Origin: Acidimicrobiales bacterium
GTDB taxonomy: Bacteria; Actinomycetota; Acidimicrobiia; Acidimicrobiales; SZUA-35
NCBI GenBank assembly: GCA_020629695.1
Contig: JAHDCV010000041.1
Location: forward strand, 1-35,932
Direction of reading: 5' to 3'
Length of the DNA: 35,932 bases
A model generated the notes under the pieces. That model saw only the letters and a list, made by a program, of their open reading frames with translations. It did not search any database and was not told where the DNA came from. This document shows, in pieces, positions 26,423-34,015 of the stretch. Position 1 is the first letter of the stretch. Every line of letters begins with the position of its first letter. The position numbers were made by a program, and so were the translations under genes.

Positions 26423-28237
26423 GTGCCCGATCAGCTGGCGCTCGACGGATTCGAGGAACCGTCGAGGGCTGAACCCGACGAACCCGGGATCCCCGACGGG
26501 GCCCGGGTCGTTCGTGTGCTCGCCGACGTGTCGGGAATCGACGACAAACACTTCGACTACCTCGCCCCGCCGGCCTGGGCCGACCGGGTGCGTGTGGGAT
26601 CGATGGTGCGGATGGACCTGCACGGTCGGCGTGTGGCCGGGTGGGTCGTCGCCGTCGACGTGGATCCCCCCGACGGGGTGCGCCTCCGGACGCTCACGAA
26701 GCTGTCCGGAGTCGGGCCACCGGCGGCGGTGATCGATCTCGCTCGCTGGACCGCCCACCGATGGTCCGGTCGGCATCGGGCCGTGCTCCGATCGGCGTCC
26801 CCGCCGTCGATGGTGCCGTCGTGGCCGTCGCCGCCCCGATCGCAGCCCACGCTGCGCCCCGGCGCCGGTGACCCACAGGTCGCCGAACTGCTCGAAACCG
26901 ACCGGGCCGATCGGCCGGGAGTGGTGGTGGTGCGCCGCGGGCCCGGCACCGATCTGGCGGTGATCCTCGACACGGCGGCCCGGTACGGCGCCGTGCTGGC
27001 GATCACGTCGAACGCCGTCGAGGCCGGCTCGCTCGGGTCGCGTCTCCGCCGGCTCGGCCACCGCGTCCACCGGTATCCCCAGCAGTGGGCGGGTGGGACG
27101 ACGGGAGGGATCGTCGTCGGCACGCGGTCGGCGGTCTGGGCGCCGATGGCCGGCCTCGCCGCGATCGTCGTCCTCGATGAGCACGACGAGTCGCTCCAGG
27201 AGGAACGGAACCCGACCTGGCACGCCCGCGACGTCGCGATCGAACGGGCTCGGCGCAACGAGGTGCCCTGCCTGTTGGTGTCGTCGGTGCCGAGCGCCGC
27301 GGCGCTGCACGGCGCCGATCGGGTGCTCGTGTCGGACCGATCGACCGAACGGGCGGCGTGGCCGCTCACGATCGTGGCGGACCGTCGCGAGGAGGATCCG
27401 GGACGCGCCGGTCTGTTCTCCCCGGCGCTGGTGGATGCGATCCGCGGCGGCGGCCGGGTGATCGCCGTCCTGAACCGAACGGGTCGAGCGACCATGCTGT
27501 CGTGCCGGAGCTGCGGTGAGCTGGTCCGCACCGAAGACGGCGAGCACCTCATGGTCGAGGCCGAGGGTCGGCTGGTCTCCCCGGCGACGGGGGAGGAGCG
27601 GCCCATGATCTGTGCCAACTGTGCCGGGACGACGCTGAAGCGTCTGCGGCTGGGGGTCTCCCGGGCGGCCGAGGAGCTCGCCGCCCTCGCCGGCGAGCCG
27701 GTGGCCGAGGTCACCGGTGCCGGAGGCCTGCCCGACACCCGGATCGTCATCGGCACCGAGGCCGTGCTCCACCGGGCGAGCCAGGCGGGTGTCGTCGCGT
27801 TCCTCGACTTCGACGGCGAACTCATGGCGAGTCGTTACCGGGCGGCCGAGCAGGCCCTGGCCCTCGTGGCCCGGGCGGCGCGGTTGGTGGGGGGACGTGA
27901 CGGCGGTGGTCGACTGGTCATCCAGACCCGCATGCCGGAGCACCGTGTGATCCGGGCGGCGGTGACTGCCGACCCCGGTGGGTTCACTGAGGCCGAGATG
28001 ATGATCCGCACTGCGGCGGGGTTGCCGCCGGTCGCTGCCCTCGCGGTGATCTCCGGTGCGGGTGCCGCCGAGATGGCGGACATGCTCCGGGACGTGGAGG
28101 CCAGGGTCATCGGTCCGGACGACGAGGGTCGTTATCGCATCGGCGCTCCGTCATGGGATGAGCTGGCCGATCGCTTCGACCTGATCGACCGTCCGACCGC
28201 ACGGGTTCGGATCCAGGTCGACCCACCCCGGATCTGA
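26423..28237 (+). CDS. priA: Primosomal protein N' (PriA), helicase-defective actinobacterial form
   Basis: Replication-restart protein. The 604 residues begin with the 3'-DNA-binding domain (DDKHFDYLAP.., VRVGSMVRMDLHGRRVAGWVV). The family Walker A GxTGSGKT is replaced by RRGPGTD (171-177), while a Walker B-like DEHD (252-255) and the following HARDVAIERARR remain. Only two CxxC pairs (C361/C364 and C397/C400) are left of the eight cysteines seen in E. coli PriA, consistent with one zinc site. ATPase-less PriA proteins are known in actinobacteria, so this fits the lineage rather than decay. GTG 26423 is 31 bases after metK with no strong Shine-Dalgarno. In many bacteria priA precedes def-fmt-rsmB; here three genes intervene. 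Confidence 0.93.
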   Translation: MPDQLALDGFEEPSRAEPDEPGIPDGARVVRVLADVSGIDDKHFDYLAPPAWADRVRVGSMVRMDLHGRRVAGWVVAVDVDPPDGVRLRTLTKLSGVGPPAAVIDLARWTAHRWSGRHRAVLRSASPPSMVPSWPSPPRSQPTLRPGAGDPQVAELLETDRADRPGVVVVRRGPGTDLAVILDTAARYGAVLAITSNAVEAGSLGSRLRRLGHRVHRYPQQWAGGTTGGIVVGTRSAVWAPMAGLAAIVVLDEHDESLQEERNPTWHARDVAIERARRNEVPCLLVSSVPSAAALHGADRVLVSDRSTERAAWPLTIVADRREEDPGRAGLFSPALVDAIRGGGRVIAVLNRTGRATMLSCRSCGELVRTEDGEHLMVEAEGRLVSPATGEERPMICANCAGTTLKRLRLGVSRAAEELAALAGEPVAEVTGAGGLPDTRIVIGTEAVLHRASQAGVVAFLDFDGELMASRYRAAEQALALVARAARLVGGRDGGGRLVIQTRMPEHRVIRAAVTADPGGFTEAEMMIRTAAGLPPVAALAVISGAGAAEMADMLRDVEARVIGPDDEGRYRIGAPSWDELADRFDLIDRPTARVRIQVDPPRI

Positions 28238-28248
28238 CAACCCCCGCT

Positions 28249-28274
28249 CCGCTGGCATCGCACGGGGCCAGCGG
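28249..28274 (+). terminator. Strong hairpin after priA
   Basis: CCGCTGGC (28249-28256) pairs perfectly with GCCAGCGG (28267-28274) around a 10-base loop, 11 bases after the priA stop. An 8-bp GC-rich stem of this kind, without a U-tract, is a plausible actinobacterial terminator. Confidence 0.55.
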
Positions 28275-28275
28275 C

Positions 28276-28281
28276 GATGAT
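28276..28281 (+). promoter_or_regulatory. Weak -10-like element of the sulfatase-like gene (GATGAT)
   Basis: GATGAT keeps the A2 and T6 of TANNNT and ends exactly 6 bases before the ATG at 28288, the spacing of the other leaderless starts. The first base differs from consensus. Confidence 0.3.
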
Positions 28282-28287
28282 CCTGCG

Positions 28288-30012
28288 ATGTCTGCCATCG
28301 CATCCGACCCGTTCGCCGAGACCGATGACGTGGTGGTCGCAGGGCCGGCCGGTCAGCTCGCACATCGGTCGGCTGTCGAGCATCTCGAACGACTCGCTCC
28401 GAAGCTCTGGAGTGTCGGCGACAAGGCGTGGTGTGTGGTCGGCAACGGGTTGTCGAACCAGTCGTTCGTCGAGGGGCCCGAGGGGCTGATCGCGTTCGAC
28501 TCCGGTGAGTCCGTGGAGGAGATGGCCGAGGCGCTCGCGCTCGTGCGGACCGCGACCGAGGCCCCGATCGCCGCGGTCGTCTACACCCACTTCCACTACG
28601 TCGGCGGCACGACGGCGGCGCTCGCCGAGGCGCGGGACCCCGAGGCCGTGCCGATCATCGGACACGCCGGCATCGTCGGAAACCTCGCTCGTCAGGCCGG
28701 TGAGGTGAACCCCAAGGCCCGCCGCGGGCTCATCCATCAATTCGGCATCCGTCTGCCCGACGACGGCCCGGACGGGCTGTTGCACGCAGGTCTGGGCCTC
28801 ACCTTCCGTCATGGCCGGCATGCGCCGTTCACCAACGGCTTCGTCCCGCCGTCGGTGACCTTCGACGAACCGACCCGGATGACGATCGCCGGACTCGACG
28901 CCCACCTGATCCCCGCTCCGTCCGACGCGGACGACTCCATCCACATCTGGTTGCCGGAACTCGGGATCGCGGTCGACAACATCTGCTGGCCGACGCTGTT
29001 CAACGTCTTCGCGATCCGCGGTGAGGAGTACCGCGACCCCCGGATCCTGCTGCGGGGTCTCGATGGGCTCCGATCATTCGGGGCCGACCACCTGCTCGGC
29101 ACGCACGGTCCACCGATCTCGGGCGCCGAGACCGTCGACGCCGCGCTGCTCGACAGCCGCGACGCCATCCAGTTCCTGTGGGATCAGACGGTGCGCGGGA
29201 TGAACAAGGGGTGGTCGACCGATCGGATCGCCGCCGAGGTCTCGCTGCCTCCCCGGTTCGACCGGAGCTACGTGACGCAGCGGTTCTACGGCGTCGTGGA
29301 GCACCACGTGCGGCAGATCCACAACGGCCTGGTCGGGTGGTTCGACGAGGACGCCGCGAATCTGTTCCGACTGGCCCCGGCTGACCGGGCGGCACGACTC
29401 GTCGACGGCTTCGGCGGGGCCGAGGTCGTCCGCACGGCGATCGACGAGGCCCTCGCAGATCCCTGCGCCGGCGACGATCTCCGCTGGGCGCTCGAGTTGT
29501 CGTCCTGGCTGGTGCCCGACCCGTCGGCTGGCGAGCCGGCCGACCGGCATCGGCAGGCAGCGGTGCTCCGTCGCATGGCGCAGCGCACCACGGCGGCCAA
29601 CATCCGCAACTGGTGCCTCACCCGGGCACTGGAGCTGGAGGGCACCCTCGACCTGCGGAACCTGCGCAGCCATCGCCTCGGTCGGCGTGAGGCCGCGACC
29701 CTCGGCACCGGTGCGCTGGGCGTGCTGCGGGTCATGCTCGATCCGGAGGCTTCGGCCGACGCCGACCTCCACGTGGCCGCCGTCGTCGACGGCGAGCGGG
29801 TCGGTCTGCACGTGCGGGGCGGGGTCGCCGTGCCGACCGATGGTGACGGAGCCGACGTGACCGTCACCCTGGGCGCCGACGACGCCGCAGCATGGTGGTC
29901 GACCGCCGAACCGACGCTCGCCGACCTCGTGTCGGCCGGCCGGGCCATCGTCGAGGGCGACGCCGCGGGCCTCGGTTTCTTCCCGTCGTGGTTCGATCAC
30001 CCGGCGCTGTGA
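28288..30012 (+). CDS. Alkylsulfatase-like metallo-beta-lactamase-fold protein with altered metal motif
   Basis: Protein of 574 residues with the domain order of alkyl sulfatases (SdsA1/BDS1 type). It has an N-terminal metallo-beta-lactamase fold (WCVVGNGLSNQSFVEGPEG, then the metal region). An alkylsulfatase dimerisation domain follows (FLWDQTVRGMNKGWSTDRIA.., FYGVVEHHVRQIHNGLVGWF), then a C-terminal SCP-2-like domain (DLHVAAVVDGERVGLHVRGG..). The canonical THxHxDHxGG is reduced to THFHYVGGT (H101, H103), missing the Asp and third His that bind the second metal. The rest of the core (WLPELGIAVDNICWPTLFN, GTHGPPISG) is intact. It may use one metal, act on another substrate, or be non-catalytic. 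No signal peptide is visible. It sits between priA and convergent RNA methyltransferase genes. Confidence 0.85.
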   Translation: MSAIASDPFAETDDVVVAGPAGQLAHRSAVEHLERLAPKLWSVGDKAWCVVGNGLSNQSFVEGPEGLIAFDSGESVEEMAEALALVRTATEAPIAAVVYTHFHYVGGTTAALAEARDPEAVPIIGHAGIVGNLARQAGEVNPKARRGLIHQFGIRLPDDGPDGLLHAGLGLTFRHGRHAPFTNGFVPPSVTFDEPTRMTIAGLDAHLIPAPSDADDSIHIWLPELGIAVDNICWPTLFNVFAIRGEEYRDPRILLRGLDGLRSFGADHLLGTHGPPISGAETVDAALLDSRDAIQFLWDQTVRGMNKGWSTDRIAAEVSLPPRFDRSYVTQRFYGVVEHHVRQIHNGLVGWFDEDAANLFRLAPADRAARLVDGFGGAEVVRTAIDEALADPCAGDDLRWALELSSWLVPDPSAGEPADRHRQAAVLRRMAQRTTAANIRNWCLTRALELEGTLDLRNLRSHRLGRREAATLGTGALGVLRVMLDPEASADADLHVAAVVDGERVGLHVRGGVAVPTDGDGADVTVTLGADDAAAWWSTAEPTLADLVSAGRAIVEGDAAGLGFFPSWFDHPAL

Positions 30013-30043
30013 CCCGCGCGCTTGCCGGAATTGCCCCCTGGAA

Positions 30044-30060
30044 GCGACACATCGTGTCGT
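30044..30060. terminator. Bidirectional terminator-like hairpin between convergent genes
   Basis: GCGACAC (30044-30050) and GTGTCGT (30054-30060) form a 7-bp stem (one G-U pair) around ATC, in the 66-base gap between convergent genes. It lies 32 bases after one stop and 19 bases after the other. No clear T-run flanks it. Confidence 0.5.
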
Positions 30061-30078
30061 CTCCATCTGGGATTTCGC

Positions 30079-30606
30079 TCAGCGGGTGAGGCGTTGCCGG
30101 CTCGCTTCGTAGAAGGCGACCGTGCCGGCCTGGGCGACGTTCAGGCTGCCGACCTTGCCGAGCTGGGGCAGGAAGGCGACGTCGTCGAGCACGGCGAGCG
30201 TGTCTTTCTTGATGCCTCGGTCCTCGTGGCCGACCACCAGGCAGATCGACGGGCCGAGATCCAGTTCGTACATCGGGACGGCGTCGTCGGTCAGCTCGAT
30301 GCCGACCACTCGGAAGCCGGCGGCGCGGGCGGCGACGACCGCGTCGGGTCCCGACGCCGCGCGCTCCCACTCGAGGAACCGGTCGCAGCCGAGCGCCGTG
30401 CGGGCCACCTTCGGATCGCCCGGGTCGGGAGTGGGGTCGACGGCCCAGATGCGTTCGGCCCGATAGGCCGCCGCCGACCGGATCAACGCACCGACGTTGT
30501 AGGGCTGCTGCACCCCGTCGAGGATCAGCGAGCAGCGGAGATCCGATCGGCGTCGCCAATCACGATGGAGCCGCTTGAGCTCGGTCGGGGAGAGGTTCCG
30601 GCTCAC
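30079..30606 (-). CDS. TrmH/SpoU family RNA 2'-O-methyltransferase
   Basis: SAM-dependent RNA ribose methyltransferase of the SPOUT (trefoil-knot) superfamily. The 175 residues contain the three SpoU motifs: NVGALIRSA (motif 1), LVVGHEDRGI (motif 2) and PQLGKVGSLNVAQAGTVAFYE (motif 3, given here as its first 21 residues minus the terminal Ala). There is no N-terminal substrate-binding extension, as in short TrmH-like tRNA methylases. The substrate, tRNA or rRNA, cannot be read from sequence. It starts with GTG overlapping the stop of the methyltransferase upstream (GTGA), so the two genes form a translationally coupled minus-strand operon. Confidence 0.9.
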   Translation of the reverse strand: MSRNLSPTELKRLHRDWRRRSDLRCSLILDGVQQPYNVGALIRSAAAYRAERIWAVDPTPDPGDPKVARTALGCDRFLEWERAASGPDAVVAARAAGFRVVGIELTDDAVPMYELDLGPSICLVVGHEDRGIKKDTLAVLDDVAFLPQLGKVGSLNVAQAGTVAFYEASRQRLTR

Positions 30607-31268
30607 GAGGTGACCCCGGGGTGATCGTCATCGGAGAACGGCGCGACATCCAGGAGCCGGAATGCCTTGCGCGAACCCCGCCGGTGCGTCGCGTGGCCCT
30701 GCTCGGCCAACCAGCGTTGCAGGGAGTCCGCACCCAGGTGCTTCTGCACCACCAGATGGGCCGAGCCGGTCGGCGCCAGCCGGGCCAGCCATGTGAGCAG
30801 CAGGTCGTGCAGCGTCGCCTTGCCGACTCGGATCGGCGGATTCGACCAGATGCGATCCACGACGACGGCGAGGTCCCACTCGTCGGGATGTCGGACCTCG
30901 ACATTCTCCAGACCGAGGGTCCGGGCGTTGGCTGCGGTCAGCGCCCGCGCCCGTTCGTTCACATCGATCGCCCACACCGTCGCATCGGGATGACGGGTCG
31001 CCAGCGCGATCGTGATGGGGCCGTACCCGCATCCCAGGTCCACGAGGTGCCGGTCGCCGGGCACCGGGGCGGGCCCGTCGAGCAGGAGGAAACGGGTCCC
31101 GATGTCGACGGCGCCGGCGGAGAAGACGCCGCGGTCGGTGGCCAGCTCAGCGGTCAGATCGGGCAGCGCGAGGGTGACCGTGCCCGGCGCCGACGGGACC
31201 GTCGGCCGGTCGTCGAAGTAGTGCGCCGGACCCGGCCCCGATGTGGAGGTGTTCTGCTGCCGTGGCAC
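30603..31268 (-). CDS. Class I SAM-dependent methyltransferase, RsmC/YbxB-like
   Basis: Probable 16S rRNA guanine-N2 methyltransferase of the RsmC type, or a related enzyme. The 221 residues include the SAM-binding VDLGCGYGPITIALA and the acidic AIDVNERA end of strand 2. The catalytic NPPIR motif (IWSNPPIRVG) is typical of guanine-N2 methylases, and VVQKHLGADSLQRWL follows. Length is like Bacillus YbxB and shorter than E. coli RsmC, which has an extra N-terminal copy. GTG start at 31268 lies only 23 bases from the divergent def gene, with a -10 element 7 bases upstream. The downstream gene is a second RNA methyltransferase, which supports an RNA substrate. Confidence 0.85.
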   Translation of the reverse strand: MPRQQNTSTSGPGPAHYFDDRPTVPSAPGTVTLALPDLTAELATDRGVFSAGAVDIGTRFLLLDGPAPVPGDRHLVDLGCGYGPITIALATRHPDATVWAIDVNERARALTAANARTLGLENVEVRHPDEWDLAVVVDRIWSNPPIRVGKATLHDLLLTWLARLAPTGSAHLVVQKHLGADSLQRWLAEQGHATHRRGSRKAFRLLDVAPFSDDDHPGVTS

Positions 31269-31275
31269 CGGCCCG

Positions 31276-31281
31276 ACGGTA
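31276..31281 (-). promoter_or_regulatory. Putative -10 element of the methyltransferase operon (TACCGT, minus strand)
   Basis: On the minus strand TACCGT runs from 31281 to 31276 and ends 7 bases before the GTG at 31268. Its leading TA (31280-31281) is shared with the TA of the def -10 element on the opposite strand. Confidence 0.5.
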
Positions 31282-31285
31282 GCCT
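31280..31285 (+). promoter_or_regulatory. Putative -10 element of def (TAGCCT), leaderless
   Basis: TAGCCT ends exactly 6 bases before the def ATG, with no Shine-Dalgarno. It overlaps the divergent TACCGT element by the central TA, giving a symmetric bidirectional promoter. Confidence 0.55.
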
Positions 31286-31291
31286 CGGACC

Positions 31292-31840
31292 ATGAACTCC
31301 CCGTACAGCGTGCGCATCGTCGGCGACCCGGTCCTGCGGTCCGTCGCGGAGGAGGTCACCGACATCGACGGTCGGCTCGTCAAGCTCGCCGACGACATGT
31401 TGGAGACGATGTACGCCGAACCCGGGATCGGTCTGGCCGCACCACAGATCGGTGTCGGTCGTCGATTCTTCGTGTACGACATCGGCGAGGGGCCGAAGGC
31501 GCTCGTCAATCCCGTGATCCAGGAGAGCCGGGGTGAATGGACCTTCGACGAGGGTTGCCTGTCGGTCCCGAACATGTCGTTCGAGATCGTCCGCCCAAAG
31601 GAGATCCACATCACGGGCTACGACCTCGACGGCAACGAGGTGTCCCTCGAAGCCGACGAGTTGCTCAGCCGACTGTTCCAGCACGAACTCGACCATCTCG
31701 ACGGTGTACTGCTGCTCGACCTGCTCGACGACGACACCCGCCGCGACGCGATGAAGGTGCTGCGGGACCGTGAACTCGAGGCGGCGATGAAGGCGCCCGA
31801 GCCGAAGAAGCGGAAGCTCGGCGGTCTCAGTCTTCCGTGA
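31292..31840 (+). CDS. def: Peptide deformylase
   Basis: Metal enzyme that removes the N-formyl group from new proteins. The 182 residues contain all three motifs: GIGLAAPQIGV, EGCLSVP with metal ligand C89, and QHELDHLDG with H131, E132 and H135. The C-terminus is a short basic tail (PEPKKRKLGG). The leaderless start fits a housekeeping role. It is followed by fmt, which installs the formyl group that Def removes, and rsmB. Confidence 0.97.
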   Translation: MNSPYSVRIVGDPVLRSVAEEVTDIDGRLVKLADDMLETMYAEPGIGLAAPQIGVGRRFFVYDIGEGPKALVNPVIQESRGEWTFDEGCLSVPNMSFEIVRPKEIHITGYDLDGNEVSLEADELLSRLFQHELDHLDGVLLLDLLDDDTRRDAMKVLRDRELEAAMKAPEPKKRKLGGLSLP

Positions 31841-31856
31841 TCGGGCTCGCCCGGCC

Positions 31857-32783
31857 ATGACGACGTCCGAACCCACCGGAGAGCTCGTGCTCCCGACGAT
31901 TCCCGACCGCATCGAGCGCGTCGTGTACTTCGGCACACCCGGCCTGGCCGTGCCGCCACTGCGAGCGCTCGTCGACGCCGGTGTCGAGGTCGCACTCGTC
32001 GTGTCCCGAGCCGACGCCAAACGGGGCCGGGGCGGGAGCCTCCAGCCGTCACCGGTCAAGGCAGCGGCTCTCGAGCTCGGTCTCGAGGTCACCGACGACC
32101 CGATGCATGCCCGTGACGTCGGCGCCGACCTCGGTGTGGTCGTCGCCTACGGTCGTCTCCTCAAGCGCCCGTTGCTGGACGAGCTGCCCATGGTGAACCT
32201 GCACTTCTCGCTCCTGCCACGTTGGCGGGGAGCGGCGCCCGTCGAGCGAGCCCTGCTCGCCGGCGACACCGAGACCGGTGTCTGCCTGATGGCGATCGAG
32301 GAAGGCCTCGACACCGGTGGGGTCTACCGGCGCGCGACGACCCCGATCGACGAGACCGACACCCTCGGGTCGCTGCGCGGCCGGCTCGTCGAACTCGGTG
32401 TCGGCCTGCTGGTCGACGCCGTGACGTCGGGGTTCGGGCCGGCGGAGCCGCAGCTCGGCGAACCCGTGCACGCGGCCAAGATCGACAAAGCCGAATTGCG
32501 ACTCGATCCCGACCGCGGTGCCGCGGATGTGTCACGACGGATCCGTCTCGGCGGCGCATGGGCGGAGTTCCGGGGCCAGCGGCTGAAGATCTGGGAGACC
32601 GCGGCTGGCGTCGTGCCCCTCCCGCCGGCCGCGCCCGCCGTCGGCTCGCTGGACGATCTCGTGTGGTGGTGTCGCGACGGCGGACTCCGTCTCCGGACCG
32701 TCCAGCCCGAGAACCGCGCCCGCATGGACGCCGCCGCGTGGGCCAACGGGGCACAGCCCGGCCCCGAGGACCGACTCCGATGA
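31857..32783 (+). CDS. fmt: Methionyl-tRNA formyltransferase
   Basis: Adds the formyl group from 10-formyltetrahydrofolate to initiator Met-tRNA. The 308 residues carry VYFGTPGLAVPPLRAL and GRGGSLQPSPVK at the N-terminus. The catalytic block NLHFSLLPRWRGAAP has N114 and H116; Ala is commoner than Phe after the His. The catalytic Asp is D152 in GLDTGG. The C-terminal OB domain is short. Start ATG 31857 is 16 bases after def; no Shine-Dalgarno is evident, so coupling to def is likely. The stop overlaps rsmB (ATGA). Confidence 0.96.
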   Translation: MTTSEPTGELVLPTIPDRIERVVYFGTPGLAVPPLRALVDAGVEVALVVSRADAKRGRGGSLQPSPVKAAALELGLEVTDDPMHARDVGADLGVVVAYGRLLKRPLLDELPMVNLHFSLLPRWRGAAPVERALLAGDTETGVCLMAIEEGLDTGGVYRRATTPIDETDTLGSLRGRLVELGVGLLVDAVTSGFGPAEPQLGEPVHAAKIDKAELRLDPDRGAADVSRRIRLGGAWAEFRGQRLKIWETAAGVVPLPPAAPAVGSLDDLVWWCRDGGLRLRTVQPENRARMDAAAWANGAQPGPEDRLR

Positions 32784-33922
32784 GCGGCGGGCCGGCCAAC
32801 CCCGGAGTGGCGGTGCGACGCGTCGCCGCGGACGCACTCGACCGGATCGACGCCGGGGGTGCCTACGCCAACCTGGTGCTCGGCGAGATCCTCGATCGGG
32901 CGAAGCTGGAACGGCGTGACGCCGCACTCGTGACCGAACTCGTCTACGGCTCGACCCGCATGCGGCGAGCCCTCGATCACCGCATGGCTCCCTTCCTCTT
33001 CGACGAGTTGGAGCCCCGCGTGCGGAATCTCCTCCGACTGGGCGTCTACCAACTCGATCACACCTCGATCCCGAGCCACGCCGCGGTCGACGCCACGGTC
33101 GGGGCCGCCCCGAAGCGGGTCCGGAACCTCATGAACGCCGTCCTGCGACGCGTGGATCGGGCCGAGATCGTCTACCCGTCCGACGCCGTCGCCTGGAGCT
33201 ACCCCGACTGGATCGTCGAGATCCTCCGCGAGGATCTGGGCCGGGACGACGCCGATGCGTCGTTGCTCGCGATGAACGAGCGGGCGTCGACCCACACCCG
33301 GGACGACGGGTACGTGCAGGACCGCGCCTCGGCCGTCGTCGTCGACGCTCTGGAGATCCAGGCGGGGGAGCGCGTGCTCGACCTGTGCGCCGCCCCCGGC
33401 GGCAAGGCGACCGATCTGGCGGCACGCGGGGCCATGGTCTGGGCATTCGACCGTCGTCCGAGCCGAGTCCGGCTCCTCGAGCGCAACATCCGCCGGCTCG
33501 ATGCCGCGATCCCGGTCGGGCTCGCCGATGGCGCCGCGCCGCCGATTCGGCCCGGGAGCATGGACGCCGTGCTGGTCGACGCGCCGTGCAGCGGACTCGG
33601 AAGCCTGCGACGACGGGCGGACGCCCGCTGGCGGATCGATGCCGACGCTCCCGACCGGCTGGGGCGGCTCCAGGCGGATCTGGTCGTCGCAGCCGCCGAC
33701 ACCCTTCGATCCGGTGGCCGGCTCGTCTATTCGGTGTGCACGCTGACCCGCTCCGAACTCGACGACGTGGCGGTCGCGGTCCTCGAGCGTTGCCCCGAGC
33801 TCGAGCCCGTCGAACCGCTTCCCGGAGCGGATCGGATCGACGCGAGCGGTCCGGCGGCCATCGCCCGACTTCTTCCGGGCGACAACGACGGTATGGGCGT
33901 CGTGCGATTCCGCCGTCGCTGA
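32780..33922 (+). CDS. rsmB: 16S rRNA (cytosine-967-C5)-methyltransferase RsmB (Fmu)
   Basis: SAM-dependent m5C methylase of 16S rRNA. An N-terminal NusB-like RNA-binding domain (residues 8-135, RVAADALDRIDAGGAYANLVL..) is followed by the methylase domain. It shows LDLCAAPGGKATDLA, DAPCSGLGSLRRRAD with C270, and SVCTLTRSE with the nucleophile C320. Length is 380 residues, somewhat shorter than E. coli RsmB. ATG lies in the fmt stop. It ends the def-fmt-rsmB operon; a 93-base gap follows. Confidence 0.95.
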   Translation: MSGGPANPGVAVRRVAADALDRIDAGGAYANLVLGEILDRAKLERRDAALVTELVYGSTRMRRALDHRMAPFLFDELEPRVRNLLRLGVYQLDHTSIPSHAAVDATVGAAPKRVRNLMNAVLRRVDRAEIVYPSDAVAWSYPDWIVEILREDLGRDDADASLLAMNERASTHTRDDGYVQDRASAVVVDALEIQAGERVLDLCAAPGGKATDLAARGAMVWAFDRRPSRVRLLERNIRRLDAAIPVGLADGAAPPIRPGSMDAVLVDAPCSGLGSLRRRADARWRIDADAPDRLGRLQADLVVAAADTLRSGGRLVYSVCTLTRSELDDVAVAVLERCPELEPVEPLPGADRIDASGPAAIARLLPGDNDGMGVVRFRRR

Positions 33923-33945
33923 AGCGATTCGACGTCATCAACACT

Positions 33946-33951
33946 CAAGAT
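33946..33951 (+). promoter_or_regulatory. Weak -10-like element upstream of the histidine kinase (CAAGAT)
   Basis: CAAGAT keeps A2 and T6 of the -10 consensus and lies in a locally AT-richer stretch of the 93-base gap. Transcription from here would give a leader of about 58 bases with a hairpin and a Shine-Dalgarno. Confidence 0.3.
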
Positions 33952-33979
33952 TCGGGGACGACCGGCCGATCTGGACCAA

Positions 33980-33997
33980 GCGGGCGAAGCCGCCCGC
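33980..33997 (+). terminator. GC-rich hairpin between rsmB and the histidine kinase
   Basis: GCGGGC (33980-33985) and GCCCGC (33992-33997) pair around GAAGCC. The hairpin ends 8 bases before the GGGAGG Shine-Dalgarno (34006-34011) of the kinase. It could end the def-fmt-rsmB transcript or tune translation of the kinase. Confidence 0.45.
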
Positions 33998-34015
33998 GCG
34001 GTGCAGGGAGGCGTC

